Positions 8,501-15,366 of a stretch of 45,839 bases of DNA are shown piece by piece; within the stretch, counting starts at the first letter, position 1; each line of letters starts with the position of its first letter. The translations under genes were made by a program, and so were the position numbers. The notes under the pieces were generated by a model, which worked only from the letters and a program-made list of their open reading frames with translations, had not been told where the DNA came from and did not search any database. Origin of the DNA: Owenweeksia hongkongensis DSM 17368 (GTDB taxonomy: Bacteria > Bacteroidota > Bacteroidia > Flavobacteriales > Schleiferiaceae); contig CAMBEZ010000014.1 of assembly GCA_945865885.1 (NCBI GenBank), positions 1-45,839 of the forward strand. The letters run 5' to 3'.

Positions 8501-9843
8501 TGCATCCGGTGGTGGTACGGGACACCAAGGAACGAACCCAAGGGTCCTTGTCCGGCACCTTCCGACCCAACAAATTCAAAGACCCGCGCCTGGACCTTAC
8601 CTTGGAATTGGTTGATTTATTGGCTTTAGACCTTCCGACGTCGGATCTTTTCTTCGGTAAGGTGTACGCCAAGGGAACCGTGAAGGTGCTCGGACCTTTG
8701 GATGCTTTGCGTTTGGACGTGCGTGCGGAAGCTGCCAAACCCAGTGTGTTCAAGTTGCCGCTGTCCACGCCTACAGAGTACGAGGCCAATTCCACCATCT
8801 CTTTTGTGCGGCCCATTCAGGAGGCTCCGGAGCGTATTCGGACCACGGTGGCGCGTGGATTGGATGTTTCCCTGGCACTGCAGGTAACGCCCATGATGAC
8901 CATGGAATTGCTTCTGGACGAAACCGTGGGCGACATTATTCGCGGCAATGGAGTGGGGTGGATGAAGGTCGATTATCCACCAACCGGTGCGCTGCGGTTG
9001 AACGGGTCGGTGGAATTGACCGGTGGAAGTTATTTGTTTACCCTCCAGAACCTCATCAACAAATCGTTTGACGTAGCGCCCGGCGGAACGTTGTCGTGGA
9101 CCGGTGATCCCTACGGAGGACGTGTTAACATGCGGGCGGTGTACACCACGCGCACCGCACTGACGGGGATGGTGAATCAACCGGATTACGGAGGGCAGCG
9201 CGTTCCCGTCCAATTGGGATTGAACCTGACTGGGGATTTGATGCAGCCGCAATTGGGCTTTGATTTTGCATTGCCCAACGCCAATCCGGCTTGGCAGGAG
9301 GAATTGCGCAACAGACTCGCGGATGGCGATAAGCGGAACATTCAAGCATTCAGCTTGTTGCTCACCAATGCTTTTTGGCAATCCAACGAAGGCTTACTGA
9401 GCCAGAGTGTTCAATCCGTCAACGCCAATACCACCCAAATGCTGGCCAGTCAGTTTTCCAACTTCTTGGCACAGGGGCTGGGCGATTTTGTGGACATTGA
9501 TTTGGCGTATTCGGGATCCAACCGAACGGACGCCCGCGATCAATTGGAGGTAGCCCTCTCCAAGGCCTTCCTCAACGATCGCGTTTCGGTACAAACTACT
9601 CTAGATGTGCCGTTGGGGCGCCAAGACGCAAGCAGCACCACTTCTGGGTTGGTGGGTGACGTTCAAGTCTACTACAAAATAACCGAAGACGGGCGCTGGA
9701 AAGCACGTGCGTTCAACCGAAGCAACAACAACAATCCGGCGTTGGACCGACTCAGTCCCTACACCCAAGGCGTTGGGTTGGAATTTGGAACCCAGGCCAA
9801 TTCGTGGAAGGCACTGTTCAGGCGTCGTAAGAAGACGAAGTAA
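5515..9843 (+). CDS. tamB: translocation/assembly module protein TamB
   Basis: A very long (1442-residue) AsmA/TamB-type protein that bridges inner and outer membrane. The family is linked to outer-membrane protein insertion and, as a bridge-like lipid carrier, to phospholipid transport. An N-terminal membrane anchor at about residues 14-36 follows a basic KRRLRRW stretch. The middle is a long low-homology repetitive beta-rich region. The C-terminal TamB (DUF490) domain, from about residue 1000, includes RLNGSVELTGGSYLFTLQNL, the LADGDKRNIQAFSLLLTN helix and a final VQVYYKITEDGRWKARAF barrel-like end. GTG start, because an in-frame stop lies just upstream. It overlaps ribBA tail-to-tail by 26 bases. 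Large antisense open frames inside it have no family signal. Confidence 0.93.
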   Translation: MEAAPETTVPVKRRLRRWLLALCGIFLLFFGVLLLPPVQTALAKRLWKVVRAQSGLNVVAQSVQWQWPLGLSLHHAVLRDSSDRPVVHLAEVSLRGPWFAPGLGFSAASLQINGGTVLLERQRKDSSFTLLSALAPLLEGPPAAQPTPWKISKLELLNVRILLRDQHQRWGSQDLRLNRLLVHQLGGDPEGVLRANLKELAASSQDRTVAFRLAAQFTSRPNGAWSAQSLDLQATGLTASGAVSGKGMDTLDGKWKVRGEVASLLRWPRWLGLRTDTLPQAGVFQSSGVLAKRGALLEWKDVRATAPGLVLNTSGSGNYQTEVLRTKNTELQFNTRMLLSAWPQSFFASVREQIQPNWVGAVRTKAGISKRSGWLQSEVQLQSGEFARLNANWTGSVKKRDALPYRAEWAVSVPKGSVLFPDSLEVGPLLAQGSIEGVGYNPETWNARGAVSVEVARFGGYRADGLRARFDLEPHLLSAGWNWNNSAVQAHGAHEFLFPDSAHWEHRGEFTSVRLDLRSAGLVSAPEGHVSGKWSYLFAAENENKELEFKQMGANWRDAQGGHPLGAFTATGSWNQDQASLIVRGDALDLDASALGSPSAVLNWWAGPWEERMVGQTPKSANSAEASGNVRVFLKNTDSWLDLVDTSSHFASGTVAQWTLQSNGESSWEIVAPRAQSQGIRVYGVRLLGSTSRGSALASMEVDSLSGYASSSAVRWSAANGSGTVEWSLQGPKASGLAFSGSSKAVFQTNGRWLGRWGDGSLRIPGDVLQSAAGATWSIGPHGWESDPVRWSGERGRVWFGGALSAAPDAQLQLGVEGLPLSLAKPWLDSTNTQLAGRVSAQVSVQSPLGTPGIQGSLGIDSLVWNREWMGKLTGSADYSKTTKISTIGLSLDRGERKTVSVRASYDPQAEQWPVQATVHVDRLRLMALQPYLAGTLERFRGTVRGEVKFQWSESKYLLTGELELPSFAASVPLLGTDYGVDGVPRLTLGENQWTLHPVVVRDTKERTQGSLSGTFRPNKFKDPRLDLTLELVDLLALDLPTSDLFFGKVYAKGTVKVLGPLDALRLDVRAEAAKPSVFKLPLSTPTEYEANSTISFVRPIQEAPERIRTTVARGLDVSLALQVTPMMTMELLLDETVGDIIRGNGVGWMKVDYPPTGALRLNGSVELTGGSYLFTLQNLINKSFDVAPGGTLSWTGDPYGGRVNMRAVYTTRTALTGMVNQPDYGGQRVPVQLGLNLTGDLMQPQLGFDFALPNANPAWQEELRNRLADGDKRNIQAFSLLLTNAFWQSNEGLLSQSVQSVNANTTQMLASQFSNFLAQGLGDFVDIDLAYSGSNRTDARDQLEVALSKAFLNDRVSVQTTLDVPLGRQDASSTTSGLVGDVQVYYKITEDGRWKARAFNRSNNNNPALDRLSPYTQGVGLEFGTQANSWKALFRRRKKTK

Positions 9844-10960
9844 ATAAGGTATTGCGGGCAATGGTTAGGCCGTACCCCTCAATTCCTACCCGTTTCATGG
9901 GTTGAGACGTCAATAGGTTGACCCGACGAATGCCCAGCGCGCGAAGTATTTGTGCCCCCATTCCGTAATCACGCGGATCGCCGCCAAAGGAAGGCCGTAT
10001 ATTTTGCAGGTTTTTCAGTTTCTCCACCATGGAGGAGCCACTGCCGGGGGTGTTCATGCACACCACAGCACCAGCTCCTGCTTTCGCAATGGCCGCAAAG
10101 GCTTGGTGCAACTTCTCTTCCGGACGGTGCTGAATCCAATCGACGGCGTCGGCCAATGCGCCGCCCGTTTGCATGCGCACCAAAACTTCATCCTCGGAGT
10201 CCCATTGGCCGAAGGTGAAAGCCAAGTGTTCTAAGCCATCTTGTTGTTGGAAAACGATGGCTTCAAACGTTCCCGCCACCGTGGTCACTGAGGTGCGGTA
10301 GGTTTCCCGAACCAAAGACTCTTTGGCCATTCGGTAGGCCACCAAATCCGCAATGGACACCAAAGGCAGGTCCCATTTCCGCGCCATTTGCACCAGTTGC
10401 GGCAAACGCGCCATGGTTCCGTCTTCGTTCATGACCTCCACAATCACGCCCACCGGCGGCAATCCGGCCAAACGCGTCAAATCAACGGCCGCCTCCGTAT
10501 GGCCGGTTCGTTGAAGAACTCCGCCCGGTTTCGCACGCAAGGGAAATATGTGGCCGGGTCGGTTGAAATCATCCGGACCAAAGGAAGGGTCTACCAACGC
10601 ACGGATGGTCTCCGCCCGGTCCGACGCCGAAATACCGGTGGTTACGCCGTGGCCCCGCAGGTCAATGCTCACCGTAAACGCCGTGTGGTGTGGATCCGTA
10701 TTGCGTTGCACCATGGGGTGTAAATCCAACCGCTCGCAGTAGGAATCGGGGAGGGGAGTGCAGATCAGTCCACGGCCGTGTTTGGCCATGAAGTTGATGC
10801 ATTCCGGCGTAATCAACGAGGCGGCACCCACCAAATCGCCTTCGTTTTCGCGATCGGCATCGTCCACCACCAACACCAATTTACCCGCGGCCAATGCGCG
10901 GATGGCGTCGTCGATGGAGTCCATTTGAATGGGGTCTTGAGCAGGAGATTCAGCAGCCAT
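9818..10960 (-). CDS. ribBA: RibBA-type protein: active-looking DHBP synthase fused to a degenerate GTP cyclohydrolase II domain
   Basis: A 380-residue two-domain riboflavin biosynthesis protein. Residues about 12-215 form 3,4-dihydroxy-2-butanone-4-phosphate synthase (RibB), with [11 protein letters not shown] (33-43), [22 protein letters not shown] and [11 protein letters not shown], all expected for activity on ribulose 5-phosphate. Residues about 220-380 align to GTP cyclohydrolase II. The zinc-binding region that should read HSECLTGD...RCDCG is [17 protein letters not shown] (261-277), with no cysteines, and the RQEGRGIGL loop is replaced by TPGSGSSMV. Only the rear motif [13 protein letters not shown] and the [16 protein letters not shown] end are kept. 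The second half is therefore probably not catalytic. The start at ATG 10960 is 8 bases after the GT2 stop; upstream in-frame codons lie inside GT2. Last gene of the ftsK run. Confidence 0.92.
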   Translation of the reverse strand: MAAESPAQDPIQMDSIDDAIRALAAGKLVLVVDDADRENEGDLVGAASLITPECINFMAKHGRGLICTPLPDSYCERLDLHPMVQRNTDPHHTAFTVSIDLRGHGVTTGISASDRAETIRALVDPSFGPDDFNRPGHIFPLRAKPGGVLQRTGHTEAAVDLTRLAGLPPVGVIVEVMNEDGTMARLPQLVQMARKWDLPLVSIADLVAYRMAKESLVRETYRTSVTTVAGTFEAIVFQQQDGLEHLAFTFGQWDSEDEVLVRMQTGGALADAVDWIQHRPEEKLHQAFAAIAKAGAGAVVCMNTPGSGSSMVEKLKNLQNIRPSFGGDPRDYGMGAQILRALGIRRVNLLTSQPMKRVGIEGYGLTIARNTLFTSSSYDA

Positions 10961-10968
10961 GGCGAGAA

Positions 10969-12153
10969 TTAGATCGTGCGTTCGGTGGGTTTCCAAACAC
11001 TGGATTTTACGCCGCGAAGGTACCGCGCAAGTCCCAATAACAAGGCAGCATTCAGCGCGGTAAAATACCCAATCGGCTGTAGGGGATTGTGTTGGCCCTT
11101 GGGCCAAAGAGACATACTGATCCAGGAGGTCAAAGCCAAAGCCCATGCGGATAGGGTTGCGAACTCCAGGACTTCCGCTGTTCCGCGAAATAGGTTCCAT
11201 CCGGCCAAACCCAAAACGCCCAATGCCACCAAAGGAAACAGCCAACGAAGCACTTTGTGGCTCAAAAAGAGGATGCCCAAAGGAACGGGTTTGGTGAAGA
11301 GCAAAGGCCAAAAGCGAGCTAGATTTTGGTAGTTGCCCAACGAGATGCGCACCTTGCGGGCAAACTCCTCATGTCTATCAGCGGAAACATCTTCGTACGC
11401 TACGGCCTGTCCTTCCCACAGCACGGGGAGACCGGCCCGCAATACCTGCATGGACACGAAGAAATCCTCCATAAACGTTGCGGGCGGGATGGGTTGCCAA
11501 ACGCTTCGCACCACTGCATAACAACCGCCTTCAACCCCTAGGGTGCAGCCAAAAAGATCGCTCTCCCATTGTTTGAGTTTGGACTCAAATTGCGTGTAGT
11601 GACGCTCCTCGGAAGCAATGGAGCCCGGTGTTGCTGCCAAACGGTCTTCCGCTGATTGGTAGACCAGTCTACCGCCCACTACGCCGGCCTGGCGTTGGCG
11701 AAGTGTGCTCACCAATCTGCGCACCGCGTCTGGAGTAAACACGATGTTGGCATCCGTGCCTACCACCACCTCGGCCTTCCCCAAACCTACCAATTGATTG
11801 ATGATTCCCGATTTGCCGGTACGAACCTCCATCCGCACCAACGAGATGAGCGGATTTTTGGAAATCCAATCCCGAACGACCTCGTCCGTGCCGTCCGTCG
11901 ACAAATCAGAACCTACCCAAATGCGTAATTTTCCCGCCGGATAGTTGGATTCCCCCAAAGATTGGAGCAGCCGACCAATGACTTTTTCTTCGTTGTACGC
12001 CGCAACCACTACATCCACCGCAGGACATTCGTCGTCGGTCAAAAGTTCGATGGATCCAACCGTCCGCACAGGGAATATTCGCGCCAACAGCCCCAGTGCA
12101 GCCGGAAACAGGACGTACGGTACCGCCAAGAGCAACAACCCAACAATCAGCAT
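10969..12153 (-). CDS. membrane-bound family 2 glycosyltransferase
   Basis: A 394-residue GT-A processive-type glycosyltransferase. An N-terminal hydrophobic segment (1-25) is followed by the catalytic domain: DVVVAAYNEEKVIGRLL, GSDLSTDGTDE, GTDANIVF (the DxD-like site) and the acceptor-site MEDFFVSMQVLRAG. A basic segment RHEEFARKVRISLGNYQNL, of the QxxRW type, precedes three to four C-terminal membrane helices. It probably uses a nucleotide sugar and a membrane acceptor for envelope glycan or lipid glycosylation. It overlaps the GT4 gene by 7 bases and is followed by ribBA after 8 bases. Donor and product cannot be read from the sequence. Confidence 0.9.
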   Translation of the reverse strand: MLIVGLLLLAVPYVLFPAALGLLARIFPVRTVGSIELLTDDECPAVDVVVAAYNEEKVIGRLLQSLGESNYPAGKLRIWVGSDLSTDGTDEVVRDWISKNPLISLVRMEVRTGKSGIINQLVGLGKAEVVVGTDANIVFTPDAVRRLVSTLRQRQAGVVGGRLVYQSAEDRLAATPGSIASEERHYTQFESKLKQWESDLFGCTLGVEGGCYAVVRSVWQPIPPATFMEDFFVSMQVLRAGLPVLWEGQAVAYEDVSADRHEEFARKVRISLGNYQNLARFWPLLFTKPVPLGILFLSHKVLRWLFPLVALGVLGLAGWNLFRGTAEVLEFATLSAWALALTSWISMSLWPKGQHNPLQPIGYFTALNAALLLGLARYLRGVKSSVWKPTERTI

Positions 12154-13325
12154 GGCTTCAAAGGTTTGGCAACCCGCAATCGACTGCCCAATTCAAGCGC
12201 CACCGCTTGGTCCGAGAATTTCTTTTCGGCCCATGACCGTGCCTCCCGGGCGCGTCGCATGCGCTCCGGCGCATCCGAAAGTGCGGAAATCACCGCGGCA
12301 GCAAAGGATTCGGGATCGTCCGCCACCCATCCGTGGGTTCCGTTGATGAATCCAATACCGTCCACGCCCAATGTTGTTGAAACGATGGATTTATAATGGG
12401 TCATCGCATCTAGTGCTTTAATGCGCATTCCGCTTCCACTCAGCAACGGTACCACGGAAATTCCCATGCCCGTGGTGACCTCGGCAAAACTTCCGTTCGC
12501 CTCCTTTGCGAACAGACCCTGATTGGGGTGATGAAACTCTTTGAGGCGCGCGCCTCGTCCCAAAACGGAAAAAGTGGCCGAGGGCAGTTCACGCCGCACC
12601 AAAGGCCAAACGCGGTCCACAAACCAGCGCAATCCCGCAACATTCGGCAACCAATCCAATGCACCCATGTGGAACAAAGCGGCCGGAGGTTCTTCCACAT
12701 AGTTGGGCCAATGGCCCACCGTACACGGCACGGAATATCCCCCCATTTCCAACGCGTCTTCAGGAGTTATGGCCCATTTCTCAGACCAATCCTCCCAAAC
12801 CTGATGCTCCATTTTGCGAAGCCGACTCACTTCAGTTTGGAGGTACATCTTTTTAATCGCATTTCGTTCGCCCCGGGCTACGTGCTCCCAAATGCGAAAT
12901 TCAACGTTGTGCGCTCGGTACACCACCGGACCACCCCAGGCACTTAATTCGGGACCGTAAACCGTTTGGGTCAAACCGTCGGCCACCACAACGTCCCATT
13001 TTTGCGACCGCAACAACCGATTTAATTCGCTTGCGTACGCAGAAGTTCGAAACCTGCTGACGGTGTACGGAACTCCGCGAAGAAAGGCCCAAACAGCCCC
13101 CATTACCGTGGGCGACGTGTGGGCATTCACTGCGAACAAACGAACGTTGGGTCCCCATTCGCTTGGGTAGGAGGGAACATGAACCCAATGTTTCTTCGTA
13201 TTGAAAGCCAACGTAGTTACGTGCGCTCCCGTCTCCAAGAGCACCCGAACCAATGCCCCCATGGCCATGGAACTACCGTCCCGGCCGGGGTACGGAACCT
13301 TATTGCACAGGTGCAGTACTTCCAC
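12147..13325 (-). CDS. family 4 (GT-B fold) glycosyltransferase
   Basis: A 392-residue GT-B glycosyltransferase. The N-terminal acceptor domain begins MEVLHLCNKVPYPGRDGSS and carries VVYRAHNVEFRIWEHVA. The C-terminal donor domain has WLPNVAGLRWFVDRVWP, a short VLGRG strand, and the key segment GMRIKALDAMTHYKSIVSTTLGVDGI, where the nucleotide-sugar-binding glutamate region of GT4 is expected. The start is taken as GTG 13325: homology begins there, and the longer open frame upstream lies in another frame of lptF/G and encodes a cysteine- and proline-rich stretch without family signal. This start makes a 26-base overlap with lptF/G. It pairs with the downstream GT2, so both probably build the same glycan. 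Confidence 0.86.
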   Translation of the reverse strand: MEVLHLCNKVPYPGRDGSSMAMGALVRVLLETGAHVTTLAFNTKKHWVHVPSYPSEWGPNVRLFAVNAHTSPTVMGAVWAFLRGVPYTVSRFRTSAYASELNRLLRSQKWDVVVADGLTQTVYGPELSAWGGPVVYRAHNVEFRIWEHVARGERNAIKKMYLQTEVSRLRKMEHQVWEDWSEKWAITPEDALEMGGYSVPCTVGHWPNYVEEPPAALFHMGALDWLPNVAGLRWFVDRVWPLVRRELPSATFSVLGRGARLKEFHHPNQGLFAKEANGSFAEVTTGMGISVVPLLSGSGMRIKALDAMTHYKSIVSTTLGVDGIGFINGTHGWVADDPESFAAAVISALSDAPERMRRAREARSWAEKKFSDQAVALELGSRLRVAKPLKPC

Positions 13326-14688
13326 GTTTTTGAAAATTCCAGGTTCGGTCGGACGCCGCCAAGTGGACCATCCACACGGCCAAGGGCAACAACAACAAAT
13401 TGGGCAACCAAATGGCTTCTGCCGGGGTGAGCACGGATCCGCGTCCCATTTTTTCAGCAACCATCCCCAAAACATAGTGCAGTAAAAACAAAAGCACACT
13501 CAAGACAAAAGGCAATCCAAATCCTCCTTTTCGGATGACCGCGCCCAACGGAGCACCAATAAAAAACAACAAGACGCAAGCAACGCTGATGGCAAACTTC
13601 TTGTGCCACTCCAATTCGTGCCGCACGGCTACCTCGGATCGGTAGTCCATTTCCATGCGGCTCTGGGCCAGCCGTTCCTTTTGCGCTTCTGCCATAAACC
13701 GTGCGTTGCCAACAATCCGGGCTTGGTCCGCGGCGTCCAATTGATCAAAGGACCACGAAAGCGTTGCTCTTGGTACCCAAGCGCGTGTGGAATCCAATCC
13801 CGAGTAACGAAGGGTCCACTCGCGTCCCATTTCCACTTTGCGCTGACCCAATACCCGCTCCAACGAGTCCAATGAAGACTCCAATTGACGCACAGTCAGC
13901 ATGTTGAATTGATTGGTGCGTTGAACCGCGTAGAGGTCTTTTCCTTGAAAATTGGCCATATTGAACCGCATGAAGAGCGTGTCAAATTCAGCACGCAAAA
14001 AGGGTCTTCCGGTTCGCTCCTCTGGGGTTCGTGCTTTCAATTCTTCGTAAATAGCACCGTTTTCAAGGGTCAATTCCAACCATTTCCCTCCGGCGATGGG
14101 GCGCAGCGTTCCGTGCGGCGCAGAAAGCATTCGGGCATTTCCCTGCGTGCGGTCCGTGTGGTCGTACACCATGATGCCCCATACATCCTGGTCGCTTTTG
14201 CGATCTACTTTAACCGTGTACCCCTCCAAACCGTGGTAAAAATAGCCGGGCTGCAAATTGAACGTGGGTTTCTGTTGGGCTATGTTGATCAACAGGTTTT
14301 CGCCTTTGAAATTGGCCACAGGAATGACGTTGTTGTTCACGAAGAACATGCCAACCCCCACCAAACCTACCACCACCAGAAGCGGGCGAGACAGCCGCCA
14401 AAAGCCAATTCCAGAAGCCCGCAAGGCGGCGAATTCATTGGACTCCGCCAGATCTCCGTACACCATAATGCCGGCCAGCAAAACCGCTACGGGAACGGCC
14501 ATGGGCAAAACGGCCGCACTCCAATACACCAATAATTGGAGCAATACGCTCAATTCAATTCCTCGTCCGGTCAGTTCCTCAAGGTACTTCCAAACCATCT
14601 GCATCATTAAAATAAACACAGAAAGCGCTACCGTTCGAATAAACAAACGGAGGAAAGAACCGATGAGGTACCGGTCGAGCCGACGCAC
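13300..14688 (-). CDS. LptF/LptG family (YjgP/YjgQ) permease
   Basis: A 462-residue inner-membrane permease of the lipopolysaccharide export ABC machine (LptB2FG). The start MRRLDRYLIGSFLRLFIRT is typical of the family, with membrane helices at about 10-35, 55-85 and 95-120. A large periplasmic jellyroll-like domain follows, and three helices lie near the C-terminus (about 365-445). The start is GTG 14688, six bases after the LolA-like gene stop. LptF and LptG cannot be separated confidently here; Bacteroidota often carry both at different loci. Gene order ftsK-lolA-lptF/G supports a role in envelope lipid transport. Confidence 0.92.
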   Translation of the reverse strand: MRRLDRYLIGSFLRLFIRTVALSVFILMMQMVWKYLEELTGRGIELSVLLQLLVYWSAAVLPMAVPVAVLLAGIMVYGDLAESNEFAALRASGIGFWRLSRPLLVVVGLVGVGMFFVNNNVIPVANFKGENLLINIAQQKPTFNLQPGYFYHGLEGYTVKVDRKSDQDVWGIMVYDHTDRTQGNARMLSAPHGTLRPIAGGKWLELTLENGAIYEELKARTPEERTGRPFLRAEFDTLFMRFNMANFQGKDLYAVQRTNQFNMLTVRQLESSLDSLERVLGQRKVEMGREWTLRYSGLDSTRAWVPRATLSWSFDQLDAADQARIVGNARFMAEAQKERLAQSRMEMDYRSEVAVRHELEWHKKFAISVACVLLFFIGAPLGAVIRKGGFGLPFVLSVLLFLLHYVLGMVAEKMGRGSVLTPAEAIWLPNLLLLPLAVWMVHLAASDRTWNFQKRGSTAPVQ

Positions 14689-14694
14689 GCTGCT

Positions 14695-15360
14695 TTATTT
14701 GGACTTGGGCTCCACCACGGTGTACCCCGGATAGTTCGCTCGGTTGAAAAGAACCTTTGCTTTGGAAACCCCTCCGTTCACAGTATATGCGTCTACGGTG
14801 ATGGTGGTTATCACATCGTTGAGTCCAAATTCTTGGTACGAATACAGTCGCTTGGTGCTCAAGTCAATCCCAATGACAATCTCGCGAACTTCTTCGGAGG
14901 CCTTGGGCTTCATGCGCACGTATTTGATCGTTTTGCCTTTTACTGCGGCGGTTCCAGCCCAAGCAAAATTGGATCCCGTTTCGTACTTGGCCAGCAGCGA
15001 AGCGGGGGAGAATGCATTGCCGTCTTTGCCCAAAGGACGAACCATTACTTCCTCGTCATCCGGCGAAACGATGTACGCCTTTGCGTTGTTGACAAAAATG
15101 GTTTGACCGTTCCAATCCAAGCGATAGTTGGTGCCCACAACGGCCACCGTTCCTTTGCTGGAGCGTTTGACGCGCGCACCGCCGTTGCGGCCCGGAGCGT
15201 CCAAGGTATTGGTGAACGCAATAGTTTGGTCTGTGTAGGCCTCTGTTTTGACGCGAACCTCCTTCAAAAGGTTCAGCGCTTCAACGTGCGCTTGTGCGAA
15301 AGCTGAATATCCCAGCAACAATGCGGCTGCGGCGGTCCAAATAAGCTGTTTCGTTTGCAT
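14695..15360 (-). CDS. LolA-like outer-membrane lipoprotein carrier protein
   Basis: A 221-residue exported protein. A signal peptide is visible at 1-22 (hydrophobic AAAALLLGYSAF, cleavage expected after AFA). The mature part is an incomplete beta-barrel of the LolA/LolB type: YTDQTIAFTNTLDAP, SSKGTVAVVGTNYRLDWNGQTIF, a short IVSPDDEEV turn, and a C-terminal EIVIGIDLSTKRLYSYQEFG strand pair. LolA carries lipoproteins across the periplasm. The Bacteroidota version is divergent, so the carrier role is inferred from family and from its place between ftsK and lptF/G (6 bases to each). The window also carries lolD, the ATPase of the release machine, at 40833-41495. Confidence 0.85.
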   Translation of the reverse strand: MQTKQLIWTAAAALLLGYSAFAQAHVEALNLLKEVRVKTEAYTDQTIAFTNTLDAPGRNGGARVKRSSKGTVAVVGTNYRLDWNGQTIFVNNAKAYIVSPDDEEVMVRPLGKDGNAFSPASLLAKYETGSNFAWAGTAAVKGKTIKYVRMKPKASEEVREIVIGIDLSTKRLYSYQEFGLNDVITTITVDAYTVNGGVSKAKVLFNRANYPGYTVVEPKSK

Positions 15361-15366
15361 GATCCT

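Noticed and set aside
10961-11311. 117-codon upstream extension of ribBA
   Set aside because: Inside the GT2 gene in another frame; RibB homology begins after ATG 10960.
13326-13499. N-terminal extension of the GT4 gene (cysteine- and proline-rich)
   Set aside because: It overlaps lptF/G in another frame and lacks glycosyltransferase similarity; GTG 13325 fits homology better.
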